A DNA stretch of 34,830 nt, taken from contig JAKIWH010000009.1 of assembly GCA_022750125.1 (NCBI GenBank), positions 1-34,830 of the forward strand. The letters run 5' to 3'. The position numbers and the translations under genes are program-made. This DNA is from Thermoplasmata archaeon. GTDB taxonomy: Archaea; Thermoplasmatota; Thermoplasmata; Lutacidiplasmatales; UBA184. Positions 17,969 to 26,998 of the stretch are shown here, piece by piece (position 1 is the stretch's first letter; the number at the start of each line of letters is the position of its first letter). The notes beneath the pieces were generated by a model, which made no database searches, was not told where the DNA came from, and worked only from the letters and a program-made list of their open reading frames with translations.

Positions 17969-19141
17969 ATGCCAGAGAAGACCGGGACCAAGAGCCGCAC
18001 CAAGGGGCCGGCGCGCAAATCCGAGGCGAAGGGACCCGCGGCCGACGCGGCGCGCATCGCGGTCGTGGGCATCCCGGCCTCCGGGAAGACCACCTTCTTC
18101 CGGTTCCTCTCGGGCCATTTCGGCCTGAACCTGCCCATCGTCTACGTGCCGACCCGCACGGACGGCTTCTCGCTCCCGCTCTACGGGGACCTCGACAGCG
18201 ACGTCATCCTCGAGGAGACGACGTACGAGACCACCGACCCGACCGACCCCGAAGGAGGGATGGAGACGACGACCCGGCTCTACGTGAACCGGGCGATGGA
18301 GGACAAGAAGAAGCTCTGGGTCGAGCTCGCGGCCGGACGGGAGGAGCAGGGGATCCTCACGAAGTACCCGCTTCCGACGAAGTTCAACCAGTTCGTGGAG
18401 ATGAAGCTCCACTTCCGCTACGGTCAGCCCGCGATCGGCAACGCCGTCTCGCGGCCGATGATCCTCCACACGATCGACGAGGCGGGGGGGATCATCTCCG
18501 ACTACTTCACCTCCGACCGGCTCTGGATCGATTCCGTCGACAAGGAGGTCGACGAGAAGAGCTGCCGCGTCATCCCGCACTTCGACAGCTGGCGACCGGA
18601 CCGCCGGGACCTCTGGCGGCGGGGCCTCACCCTCTTGGGCCACTTCGTTGCGGAGGCGGACGGCGTCATCCTGCTCCTCTCCCCCGCGCTCCCCTCGCTC
18701 CGCGACCAGGCGCAGCAGGTGAACCTCGCGCGGGGCGTCTTCCGCTACTGCCGCACGCACAACATCCCGCTCGTCCTCGCCGTCTCGAAGGCGGACAAGC
18801 TCCGCGAGTTCTACGGGGAGATCGAGCACGTCGTGAAGGACCGCGGCTACAAGAGCGGCTTCGACACGAACGAGTTCCTCGTCCAGCGGGACGGTGCCGG
18901 TCTCGGCACCATCCTGGTCGCGAACGAGGGCCGGGGCATCTCGACCAAGGAGGATGTCTTCCTCGTCTCCTCGGCGGTCTCGAGCGGCGAAGGGGTGCCG
19001 ATGCTGCTGCGCGACTTCGGACTCTTCCCCGACGCTGAGCCCGGCGAGGTTCCCGGCGTACCTGTGATGGTCAACACCACTCTCCCCCTCGCGCGGGCGT
19101 GCGAGCGCGTGCTCGAGCGGAGAGCCACGAAGGGCGGGTGA
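17969..19141 (+). CDS. P-loop GTPase-like protein with long insert between G1 and G3
   Basis: G1 GIPASGKTT, G3-like IDEAGG, G4 SKADK, G5-like SSA. Confidence 0.8.
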   Translation: MPEKTGTKSRTKGPARKSEAKGPAADAARIAVVGIPASGKTTFFRFLSGHFGLNLPIVYVPTRTDGFSLPLYGDLDSDVILEETTYETTDPTDPEGGMETTTRLYVNRAMEDKKKLWVELAAGREEQGILTKYPLPTKFNQFVEMKLHFRYGQPAIGNAVSRPMILHTIDEAGGIISDYFTSDRLWIDSVDKEVDEKSCRVIPHFDSWRPDRRDLWRRGLTLLGHFVAEADGVILLLSPALPSLRDQAQQVNLARGVFRYCRTHNIPLVLAVSKADKLREFYGEIEHVVKDRGYKSGFDTNEFLVQRDGAGLGTILVANEGRGISTKEDVFLVSSAVSSGEGVPMLLRDFGLFPDAEPGEVPGVPVMVNTTLPLARACERVLERRATKGG

Positions 19142-22100
19142 TGCCGGCGTCCGCGGAGGCCGCGCCCGCCGGAAGCTCGGGCCTCCCCTCCCCCGCGACC
19201 GAAGGACAGCCCGGCTCGGGCGCCTCGGGACCGGTCGCCGTCGTATGGTGCCGTCAGGTCGACAACGAGGCGGAAAGCCCCGGGTACACGACCGTCCCCG
19301 ACGACTTCCCGGGCCGGCGCGAAACGCTCGAGGTGATCCGGCTCGTCGGGAACCTCACCATCAACGTCGCGGACACCCAGGACTACTGGACCCCGGGACC
19401 CCCCGCCCCGCTCTCCTACTACCCGAACCTGTTCCTCTATCCGGCGTTCGGCGGAAGGTACACGTGCGTCGGCCGGATGTTCCTCTCGACCGAGGACCGC
19501 CCCCGCCTCGGGATGAAGACACTCGTTCTCGATACCTCCCAGCTCCTCGCGACCGGCGAGTTCGGCCCCGCGCTCCTGCGTTGGCACGCGACGATGGCGG
19601 GCGCGCGCAGGGAGGGGACCCGGCCTCCCCCCGTGCCGGACCCGCGCCTCTTCCCCCTACTCGGTGAGGGGTTCCTCTTCCAGCGCGGCTCGACCGACCC
19701 CGTCCTGGTCGTCGCCTCCGCCGATTGGGACCAGGCGATGGAGGGGATCTTCGAGCTCGTCCGGAGCATGCCCGCCTCGCTCCTCATGCTCGGTGCGATC
19801 CTCGCCTTCCCGTACTTCCTTCCCCAAGCGAAAACGAACCTGCACGAGTTCTGCGAGCAGCTTCCCCTCGCGCTCGCCCTGATGCGGATCCCGGCGCTCG
19901 AGGCGACGGGGGACCGGCTCAAGAAGCGGATGCAGAGCTGGGAGAGCGCGCCGGTCACGCTCCGCAACCTCCTGGACGGGATCCCCGAGCCTTCCGGTAA
20001 GGGGAAGGACACGGTCCCGCTCGTCCTCCAGCTCGTTCGCGACCAGAACGCCTCCCGTCTCGGGCCGATCGCGCAACGGGTCGACCTCGTGGAGCTGCCG
20101 AAGCTCCGCGGGATGCTCGCGGATCCCGAGCGGCAGGGCGGCAAGGAGCGGCGGAAGGAGATGTGGCGGATCGGCACAGCGATGGAAAGCGCCGCCCTCC
20201 TCCTTCAGCGCGCACGTGGTCGGCACGTTCCCGTGAGCGTCGAGACGGCGAAGCGGGCGCAGTCGTACCTCCAGGCGCGTTTGCCCGCCAAGGGCGGCGA
20301 GCTGGAGGCTGACGCCGAGAGCGCGGTGGTGGCTCCCGAGACGAACGGAGCGGTCGCCGCGACGGGAACGACCGCGCCGACCTCGGCGCATCCGCCCTGG
20401 CTCATCAAGTCCGCCCCGCTTCCTCTCGCGCGCAGCCCACCCGAAGTGGTGCCGGTCTCGCGGAGCGACGACCCTTCGACGCTTCCTTCGGCGCGGCCGC
20501 CAAGCCCCCCCAGCGAGCGGGCGCATGCTCCCGGCCCGATTCTCCCCTCCGGGGTTCCCTCCCCGGTCTCCGCGCCGCAGCTTCCACCCGCAGACCTCCG
20601 GCGCGAGATCGAGGCGACCGTGAACCGGCTCCTCGAGCTCCGCGAGGCGGACGCGGTGAGCCGGCTCCTCCCGAGGCTCGCCCCCGAGCTGCTCGCCCGG
20701 GCGCAGAGCGAATCCGACGCCCGCAACGAGGCCCGGATGAAGTCCGTCCTCGAAGTGGAAGAGTCCCGCCTCTCGAGTGCGATTCGTGAGCTCGAGAGTC
20801 GCTGGCAGGCGAAGCTCGCGGCCCCCTCCACGGTGAGCCCCGAGCTCGTGAAAGCGATCATCGAGCTCGCCGACGCCCGCGTTTCGGTGCAGAGCACGGA
20901 GCTCACGGGACGGTTCAGCCAGCGGCTCGGCGAGACGGAGAGCCGTCTCACCCAGCAATCCACGGCGCTCCTCGCGTCGACGGAAAGCCGGCTTCGGGAG
21001 TCGCTCGTGAGCGCGCTCGGTGTCGAGGTGGACCGACGAGCGAAGGCTCTCCTCGAACGCGAGCTCGCGCTCTCCCAGAAAGGCGAGCCGGCGGGCAAGA
21101 TCACCGAAGCGACACGGGCCGCGGTCTCGGCTCAGCTCGCAGCAGCGCTCACGAAGTCGCAGCAGGAGCTCGAGGCGAAATGGGAGGAGAAGCTCCGGCA
21201 AGCCGCCGGCTCGACGCCGCTCTCGGGGAAGGCACTCGAGGCGGTCAACGCTCTCATCGACCAGCGCGCGAACGAGGTGAACGTGGCGACGCAACGCGCT
21301 CGTGATGAGCTGCGGACCGCCGTGCTCACCCAGGCCGAAGCGCAACGCGCGGTCGCTACCGCCCAGCTCGAGGAGGAGCTCCTTCAGGCGATGGCGAAGG
21401 AGATGGACGTCCGGAGCGAAGAGCTCGCTCGGTTGCGCGACAAAGTGCTGGAACGGTTCCAGGAGGGGGACGGCCGACGGCTCCAGGAGGCGCGAGCAGC
21501 GGAGGAGCGCTCTCAGGCGATGTTCGAGACCCGAGTCCGTGAGCTCGGAACCAAGGCGGCCACGAGCCTCAAGGAGTCGGAGGGCCGGCTGCGCGCCCTC
21601 CTGGACGAGCGGGCGGCCACCCAGGAGAACCGGCTCAAGGAGGAGCTCGACGGCAGGATCCAGGCGCTCCGCGATCTTCAGGGACACGCGGACGCCGACC
21701 TTCAGGTCCGGCTTCAAGGCTACATCGACCAGAAGCTCCGCGAGGCGACCGAGGCGCACCGCGAGATGGTGGTGAACCTCCTCGCCCGGATGAAGGGGGA
21801 GGTGGTCGAATCTTCCCGGGACCGGGGCATCGACGCCACGCGCCTCGAACCGCTCCTGCGCGAACGGTTCCAACGGGCCGCAGACACGCTCCGCTCCGAT
21901 CTGCTCCTGACGGTCGAGCGGAAGATGGGGGAAGCGGAGGACCGGCTCCTTCACGCGGGCGGCGAGCGGGTCCAGCGGCTCGAATCGGTCGACCGGAACA
22001 TCCAGGACCAGTCGAAGGAGCTGCTCCGGATCGAGGAGGGGCTCCGGACGGAGCTCGGGGACCTCGAGCGGCGGATCGCTGTCCTCTCCGACCGGCTCGT

Positions 22101-22488
22101 GCCCGTGGTGCGCAAGAGCTGGCTACGGATCGCGGAGCTCGAGAAGGGCGGCGGCGGTTCTTCCGGCGATGTGGACCTCCGTCTCTCCCAACTCCGCCGC
22201 GAGCTCAAGGAGGAGCTCCGACGGCACGATGGCGAGATCGCGGACCGGGTCCGAGAGATCCGCGACCGGATGGAGACGACGATCGCCCACCAGGGGAAGG
22301 TTTGGCTCACCCTCATCCATCAGCTCTCGCAGCTCACCGAGGATCGCCGAAACCTCGCCCCGGGGATCCCGCTCGCCGCCGCGGCGCTCGCCCAGGAGCT
22401 GCCCGACCTCGAAGGAGCCCACGAGGAGTCCGAAGAGGAAGAGCGACCGTACCGCCGCCGATCCCGCCGCCCGAGCCGATCGGCTTAG
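19141..22488 (+). CDS. Giant (about 1115 aa) protein: globular N-terminal domain, Pro-rich linker, long coiled coil
   Basis: N-term VAVVWCRQVDNEAESPGYTTVPDDFPGRRETLEVIRLVGN...; heptad-rich from about residue 480 on; overlaps GTPase stop by 1 nt (TGATG). Confidence 0.85.
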   Translation: MPASAEAAPAGSSGLPSPATEGQPGSGASGPVAVVWCRQVDNEAESPGYTTVPDDFPGRRETLEVIRLVGNLTINVADTQDYWTPGPPAPLSYYPNLFLYPAFGGRYTCVGRMFLSTEDRPRLGMKTLVLDTSQLLATGEFGPALLRWHATMAGARREGTRPPPVPDPRLFPLLGEGFLFQRGSTDPVLVVASADWDQAMEGIFELVRSMPASLLMLGAILAFPYFLPQAKTNLHEFCEQLPLALALMRIPALEATGDRLKKRMQSWESAPVTLRNLLDGIPEPSGKGKDTVPLVLQLVRDQNASRLGPIAQRVDLVELPKLRGMLADPERQGGKERRKEMWRIGTAMESAALLLQRARGRHVPVSVETAKRAQSYLQARLPAKGGELEADAESAVVAPETNGAVAATGTTAPTSAHPPWLIKSAPLPLARSPPEVVPVSRSDDPSTLPSARPPSPPSERAHAPGPILPSGVPSPVSAPQLPPADLRREIEATVNRLLELREADAVSRLLPRLAPELLARAQSESDARNEARMKSVLEVEESRLSSAIRELESRWQAKLAAPSTVSPELVKAIIELADARVSVQSTELTGRFSQRLGETESRLTQQSTALLASTESRLRESLVSALGVEVDRRAKALLERELALSQKGEPAGKITEATRAAVSAQLAAALTKSQQELEAKWEEKLRQAAGSTPLSGKALEAVNALIDQRANEVNVATQRARDELRTAVLTQAEAQRAVATAQLEEELLQAMAKEMDVRSEELARLRDKVLERFQEGDGRRLQEARAAEERSQAMFETRVRELGTKAATSLKESEGRLRALLDERAATQENRLKEELDGRIQALRDLQGHADADLQVRLQGYIDQKLREATEAHREMVVNLLARMKGEVVESSRDRGIDATRLEPLLRERFQRAADTLRSDLLLTVERKMGEAEDRLLHAGGERVQRLESVDRNIQDQSKELLRIEEGLRTELGDLERRIAVLSDRLVPVVRKSWLRIAELEKGGGGSSGDVDLRLSQLRRELKEELRRHDGEIADRVREIRDRMETTIAHQGKVWLTLIHQLSQLTEDRRNLAPGIPLAAAALAQELPDLEGAHEESEEEERPYRRRSRRPSRSA

Positions 22489-22579
22489 ACGGGTTCCTCG
22501 GGTCGCGCGCCTCGGCTTGGCTGCCCCTCTCACGCCCCCGTCAGCCCTATCCCCGTAAGCGACCTCGTAGCGGAGGTCC

Positions 22580-22768
22580 ATGGACGACGAGCACCGCCAC
22601 TGCAAGGTCTGTGGGAAAGTCTGCGACGTCGATGAGGAGGTCTGCAGCACGTCCTGCGCGACGAAGCGTGAGGAGAGGAGGCAGTCGAGTCGGAACCTCA
22701 AGTGGATGCTCTACGGTGGGATGGCGGTCATCCTCTTGCTCTTCGTCGCGTCCTTCCTCCACGCCTAG
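22580..22768 (+). CDS. Small zinc-ribbon (DUF2116-like) single-TM protein
   Basis: HCKVCGKVCDVDEEVCSTSC + KWMLYGGMAVILLLFVASFLHA. Confidence 0.7.
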   Translation: MDDEHRHCKVCGKVCDVDEEVCSTSCATKREERRQSSRNLKWMLYGGMAVILLLFVASFLHA

Positions 22769-22951
22769 AGAGCGCTCGTTCGGGGTGCCGATGCCTCAGG
22801 GACGGGGGAGGACGCACCCTCCCAACCGCGCAGCGACGCACGGAATCGAGCAGGGGAGCCCGCAGGGCCTGCCCCTTGCTTCCGCATGGGAAAACCAGTG
22901 GCACGGCGCCCCGTGCGGCACGCAGGAGCCAGGGCGGGGCAAGCGAACAGC

Positions 22952-23815
22952 ATGAGGGGAGAGACCTCGGTGCTCGGGGGCACCTTCGACCGGCTCCACG
23001 CCGGACACAAGGCGCTGTTGCGAGAGGCGTTCCGTGCTGCCCCGAAGGTGGCTATCGGGGTCACGACGGACGCCTACCTCGCCGACCATCCGAAACCTGC
23101 CGGCGACCGCATCGCACCGTACCGAGTACGAACGGCGCGTCTTGCGGCGTACTTGCGCCGGACGTTTGGAGGCCGTTCCTGGCGGATCGTTCCTCTCGCC
23201 AACCCGTATGGTCGCTCGGTCGAGCCGGGAGTCGACATCCTCGTCGCCTCGGTGGAGACGCGTCGAGGCGCATTCGCGGTGAACCGATTCCGTAATCGCC
23301 GCGCCCTCCCCCCGCTCGCACTGAGATTCGTCCCGCTTGTCCGGGGGACCGATGGCTTACCGGTGAGCTCCCGTAGGATCAGGGCCGGCCGGATCGACGC
23401 GAACGGTCGACATCGGGGACCGCTCGTGGTGGCATTGGACTGCCCGCCGAACGCGATGGGGGCTTTGGCGAGAGCCTTCGCGACCGAGTTCCCGGCCCTG
23501 GGGGTCGCTCCGGTACGGGCTCGCGTTCGCCCATCGCGGGCGTCGGGAAAGGGAGCTGGGAGGAGTTCGCTCCCCCGCCGAGCCGAGTACGGGGTGCGCC
23601 TCCGGCGCCTAGCGGGAGGCGCCCGGAGCCCCTTGCGCGGGGAGCTCTGGATCGTGGCTGTCGATGGGGCTTCGAGGCACCGGACCTTCCGTCTCCCCAA
23701 CGCGAGCAAGCCGTCGTGGAACCGTGCTGGCCGAGAACTCCAGCGGCTCCTCCATACGGCGTTTCCTGCTCCGCAAAAGGTTCCTTCGAAACGCATATCC
23801 GCGCGAAGCCGGTAG
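22952..23815 (+). CDS. coaD: Archaeal phosphopantetheine adenylyltransferase with about 150-aa C-terminal extension
   Basis: VLGGTFDRLHAGHKALLREAF...VGVTTDAYL-type nucleotidyltransferase; SSRRIRAGRID end of CoaD domain. Confidence 0.85.
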   Translation: MRGETSVLGGTFDRLHAGHKALLREAFRAAPKVAIGVTTDAYLADHPKPAGDRIAPYRVRTARLAAYLRRTFGGRSWRIVPLANPYGRSVEPGVDILVASVETRRGAFAVNRFRNRRALPPLALRFVPLVRGTDGLPVSSRRIRAGRIDANGRHRGPLVVALDCPPNAMGALARAFATEFPALGVAPVRARVRPSRASGKGAGRSSLPRRAEYGVRLRRLAGGARSPLRGELWIVAVDGASRHRTFRLPNASKPSWNRAGRELQRLLHTAFPAPQKVPSKRISARSR

Positions 23816-23823
23816 AGCTCGCG

Positions 23824-24045
23824 ATGGAGACGTACCTGCGCGTGACTTTCCACAGCGAGGGGGCGAAGCCCTCCGAGGTCGCGGACCGGCTCGTGGGCTT
23901 CGGCTTCCTTCCGACGCAGGGGAACTACGACTTCGTCTACGACTGGAAGTCCGCGGGCAACTCGGAGCAGCTGCTCGACCTAGCGGACGAAGTGAGCCGG
24001 CTCCTGCGTGGCTACCGAGTTCTCTTCGAAATCGAGAGCGTCTGA
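23824..24045 (+). CDS. Conserved hypothetical protein
   Basis: METYLRVTFHSEGAKPSEVADRLVGFGFLPTQGNYDFVYDW; 8 nt after coaD stop. Confidence 0.65.
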   Translation: METYLRVTFHSEGAKPSEVADRLVGFGFLPTQGNYDFVYDWKSAGNSEQLLDLADEVSRLLRGYRVLFEIESV

Positions 24046-24063
24046 AGCGCGCGGCCGTCAAAC

Positions 24064-24071
24064 CTTATATC
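24064..24071 (+). promoter_or_regulatory. TATA box, leaderless spacing to GTG at 24093
   Basis: CTTATATC in GC-rich context about 26 nt upstream. Confidence 0.6.
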
Positions 24072-24092
24072 GCGTGGGTCGGTTGAAACGAC

Positions 24093-24419
24093 GTGCAGGT
24101 GTACCCGGTCCGTCCGTCGCACCGGGCTCGGCTTCGGGACGGCTCCCTGCTCGCCGTCGCGACGGAGCAGTTCGGCACCGCACGGGCGGACGGCCCCAAG
24201 GTCGTGGCCACCTACGGTGCGCTCGCCGAGCTGAGGGTCTGGGGCGAAGGGAACGCGCTGGCCGTCGAAGTGAGGATGGACCCGAAGGTCGCCGAGGAGG
24301 TGGCCCGGGAGACGATCCGCCGGTACAATCTGTTCCTCGAATCCGCGACGGGCTACTCTGCGAAGGAGCGGGCGAAGCGACTTCGCAAGAGCGGCGCGGC
24401 GGAAGCGCCCAAAGGCTAG
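24093..24419 (+). CDS. Conserved hypothetical archaeal protein (possibly DUF5611-like)
   Basis: VQVYPVRPSHRARLRDGSLLAVATEQFG...EVARETIRRYNLFLESATGYSAKERAKRL. Confidence 0.65.
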   Translation: MQVYPVRPSHRARLRDGSLLAVATEQFGTARADGPKVVATYGALAELRVWGEGNALAVEVRMDPKVAEEVARETIRRYNLFLESATGYSAKERAKRLRKSGAAEAPKG

Positions 24420-24422
24420 TCG

Positions 24423-25994
24423 ATGGCGGCGGGCCACCCCCTTCCCGGCACCGGCACCGAGTACGACCGTCTCCGCGCCACGGTCCAGCAGTACTTTCCG
24501 GTCTACGAGACCCGACTCACACCGTACTCCCTGGTCCTCCTCGTCCACATCGACCCGGCGACCCTGGAGTCGAAGTTCGATGAGCTCCGCCAGGAGCTGT
24601 GGGGACAGTTCTTCGTCCCTCAGCTCCGACGGGAGCAGGGCGAGTACCTCGTCGAGGTGGTGCGGCGTCCCAAGCGGAGCGCGTGGGGACCGTACGTCAA
24701 CTTGGGACTGCTGCTCATCACCGTCGTCTCCACGGTCTCCGCCGGGGCGTTCCTTTGGCTCTCCTACCGCGGGGGGACGAGCCTCCACACGGCCGACTTC
24801 CTCTACGGCGGCCTCTACTTCGGACTCCCGCTCCTCACGATCCTCGGGATCCACGAGTTCGCCCACTACGTGATGGCCCGCCGCCATCACGTGGAGGCGT
24901 CGCTGCCGTACTTCATCCCGGTTCCGCCGCCGTTCCTCCTGTTCGGGACGTTCGGGGCATTCATCTCGCTCCGCGAACCGATCCCGGACAAGAAGGCGCT
25001 CCTCGACATTGGCGCCTCGGGGCCGATCGCGGGATTCATCGCCGCCATTCCGGTCACGCTCGCGGGCCTCTACCTCTCCGGGCACGCGCCGGTCCTCTCC
25101 GCGGCCAACTGCGGCCCGACCATTCTCGGCGTGAACTACGGGAACATGCTCATCGGACTGCCGGCGGTCTGGTCGCTCTTCCAGAGCCTGATCGGGATCA
25201 ACCCGTCGAACCTGCATCCGCTCGCGCTCGCGGGATGGGTGGGGATCCTCGTGACCGCCATCAACCTCCTCCCCGCGGGCCAGCTCGACGGAGGCCATGT
25301 CGCGCGGGCGCTCCTGGGCGCGAAGTCGATGTACGCAAGCTGGGCCGCCCTCATCATCCTCTTCGGGCTCGGCTTCCTCTACCCGGGCTGGTTCTTCTTC
25401 GCCATCCTCGTCTTCTTCCTGGGGATGCGGCATCCCCCGCCGCTCAACGACATCACGCCGCTCGACACGAAACGGGTCGGGGTGGGCATCGTCGCGGTGG
25501 CGCTCCTCATCTCGGGCTTCGTCATCATCCCCATCGGGACGCCGACAGGACAGTTCGCGCTCCAGAACGAGTCCTCCGCCTCCGCGCCCCGGCCGCCGGG
25601 ATTCGCGATGGCCGACAACATCAGCCTCACCATCGTGAACCAGGACGTCGTCCCTCGGGCGTTCCTCTTCACCGCTACGGTAACCGACGTGGTGCAAGGA
25701 TCGAATCATAGTGCGACCGAGCTCACCGGCGCAGCGCTCACGAGCTTCCTCGCGAACTCTACGTGGGCGATCCACCTCCCGAACGGCAACACCACGTACG
25801 TGAACGGCAGCGGGAACTGGTCGATCCCCCGCGCGGAGTTCTCCACGATCCGCGCGATGGACGGTACCGCCACCCTCCAAGTGCAGTACGCGAACCCTCA
25901 GCAGGCGGTGGTCACGCTGCGCATCACGGCGAACCAGCTCTGCCCGCCCGGGGTCGCCTCCTCGTCCGAGTCGTTCACGACCCAGATCTCCTAG
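24423..25994 (+). CDS. Site-2 protease family (M50) membrane protease with C-terminal extracytoplasmic domain
   Basis: HEFAHYVMARRHHVEASLPYFIP, multiple TMs, NLLPAGQLDGGH, C-terminal N-glycosylation-sequon-rich domain. Confidence 0.9.
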   Translation: MAAGHPLPGTGTEYDRLRATVQQYFPVYETRLTPYSLVLLVHIDPATLESKFDELRQELWGQFFVPQLRREQGEYLVEVVRRPKRSAWGPYVNLGLLLITVVSTVSAGAFLWLSYRGGTSLHTADFLYGGLYFGLPLLTILGIHEFAHYVMARRHHVEASLPYFIPVPPPFLLFGTFGAFISLREPIPDKKALLDIGASGPIAGFIAAIPVTLAGLYLSGHAPVLSAANCGPTILGVNYGNMLIGLPAVWSLFQSLIGINPSNLHPLALAGWVGILVTAINLLPAGQLDGGHVARALLGAKSMYASWAALIILFGLGFLYPGWFFFAILVFFLGMRHPPPLNDITPLDTKRVGVGIVAVALLISGFVIIPIGTPTGQFALQNESSASAPRPPGFAMADNISLTIVNQDVVPRAFLFTATVTDVVQGSNHSATELTGAALTSFLANSTWAIHLPNGNTTYVNGSGNWSIPRAEFSTIRAMDGTATLQVQYANPQQAVVTLRITANQLCPPGVASSSESFTTQIS

Positions 25995-26998
25995 GGCAGC
26001 GCTCCCGCCCGCGCGTACACGCGGAACTCCCGCACGAGGCTCCGGTGGACGTAGTCGGGGATCGCACTGCGACGCTCCCAAGGTGCGCCGATCGGGTCCG
26101 CCCGCTCTCTCGGGACCGCGATGGCGATGCGAGCGTTGGGGGCCAGCCGCGATTCCCAGGCGGAGAGCACCCGCTCGAGAAGCGGCTCCGGAGCTTCGCC
26201 TCCGGTGCCCGCGGCGCGACCGTACGGGGGGTCGGTGACAAGCGCGCCGATGCTCCGGGGGGCGAACCGGCGAGCGGCGGTCCCCGCATCCTCGGCGAGA
26301 AGCTCTTCGGCGGACTGCCCGAGATGCGAGAAGTTCCTGGCGGCGCCGCGCACCATCTCCGGCGAACGATCCACGCCGACCACACGGGCGCCGAGGAGGG
26401 CCGCCTCGAGGAGGAGCGCACCGGTTCCGACGAACGGGTCGACCACGACCATCCCGGGTTCAACTCGGCCCAGGTTCGCGAGCGCGCGCGCTCGCTTGGG
26501 GGGCAGGCTCACGGGTCGCTGGAACGGGAGCTGCGGCATGCGCCGGGCCGCGAAACCCTCCCGGTCAACCACGGCGATTCGTTCCGCCACGGCGAGCCTC
26601 TCCCCCTCGAGCCAGACCCGGAACTCGCGGTCCGCGCGAGCGAGCTGCACCCTGCCCCCCCCGCTCCGATGCTGCTCCACGAGCCGGCGGAGCCGCTCCT
26701 CAACGTCGACGGGGGGAGGACCGAGCCACCGGAAGCATGCGGTCGGTTCGCGTCCCGAAATCGGATCGATGGCCGCCTCGAGGGGGAACGATGCGCGAAG
26801 GAGCAACTGTCGCAGGAGCCCCATCCGGCGGCCCAGTTCCCTCGCCAGCTCGGAGTGCCGCACCTCGCCGACCCGGATGTAGGGCAGCGGGGTCCCATCC
26901 TCCGCTTGGATCCTGTGGCCCCGAGTCGAGAGGAGCGCGTCGAACTCGGCGTCTGCGAGAGGAAGGTTCTCCCCCGAGAGTTCGCAGAGAAGCCTCAC
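25991..26998 (-). CDS. tRNA (guanine-N2)-dimethyltransferase, TrmG10-like
   Basis: PGMVVVDPFVGTGALLLEAALLGARVVGVDRS...VTDPPYGRA. Confidence 0.87.
   Translation of the reverse strand: MRLLCELSGENLPLADAEFDALLSTRGHRIQAEDGTPLPYIRVGEVRHSELARELGRRMGLLRQLLLRASFPLEAAIDPISGREPTACFRWLGPPPVDVEERLRRLVEQHRSGGGRVQLARADREFRVWLEGERLAVAERIAVVDREGFAARRMPQLPFQRPVSLPPKRARALANLGRVEPGMVVVDPFVGTGALLLEAALLGARVVGVDRSPEMVRGAARNFSHLGQSAEELLAEDAGTAARRFAPRSIGALVTDPPYGRAAGTGGEAPEPLLERVLSAWESRLAPNARIAIAVPRERADPIGAPWERRSAIPDYVHRSLVREFRVYARAGALP

Noticed and set aside
16420-18138. 572-aa minus-strand ORF opposite the vWA gene
   Set aside because: Composition artefact; plus strand has MIDAS motif and tight operon spacing.
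19657-21954. 765-aa minus-strand ORF antisense to the giant coiled-coil gene
   Set aside because: High-GC shadow ORF; low-complexity Arg/Leu/Glu composition, no recognisable motifs, while the plus strand has coherent domain structure.
22901-22916. GCACGG-CGCC-CCGTGC hairpin upstream of coaD as a regulatory RNA
   Set aside because: Single short hairpin in GC-rich DNA without other support; expected by chance.
24012-26081. 689-aa minus-strand ORF opposite the M50 protease
   Set aside because: Arg/Glu/Asp-rich shadow ORF; the plus strand encodes clear HExxH and NLLPAGQLDGGH motifs.
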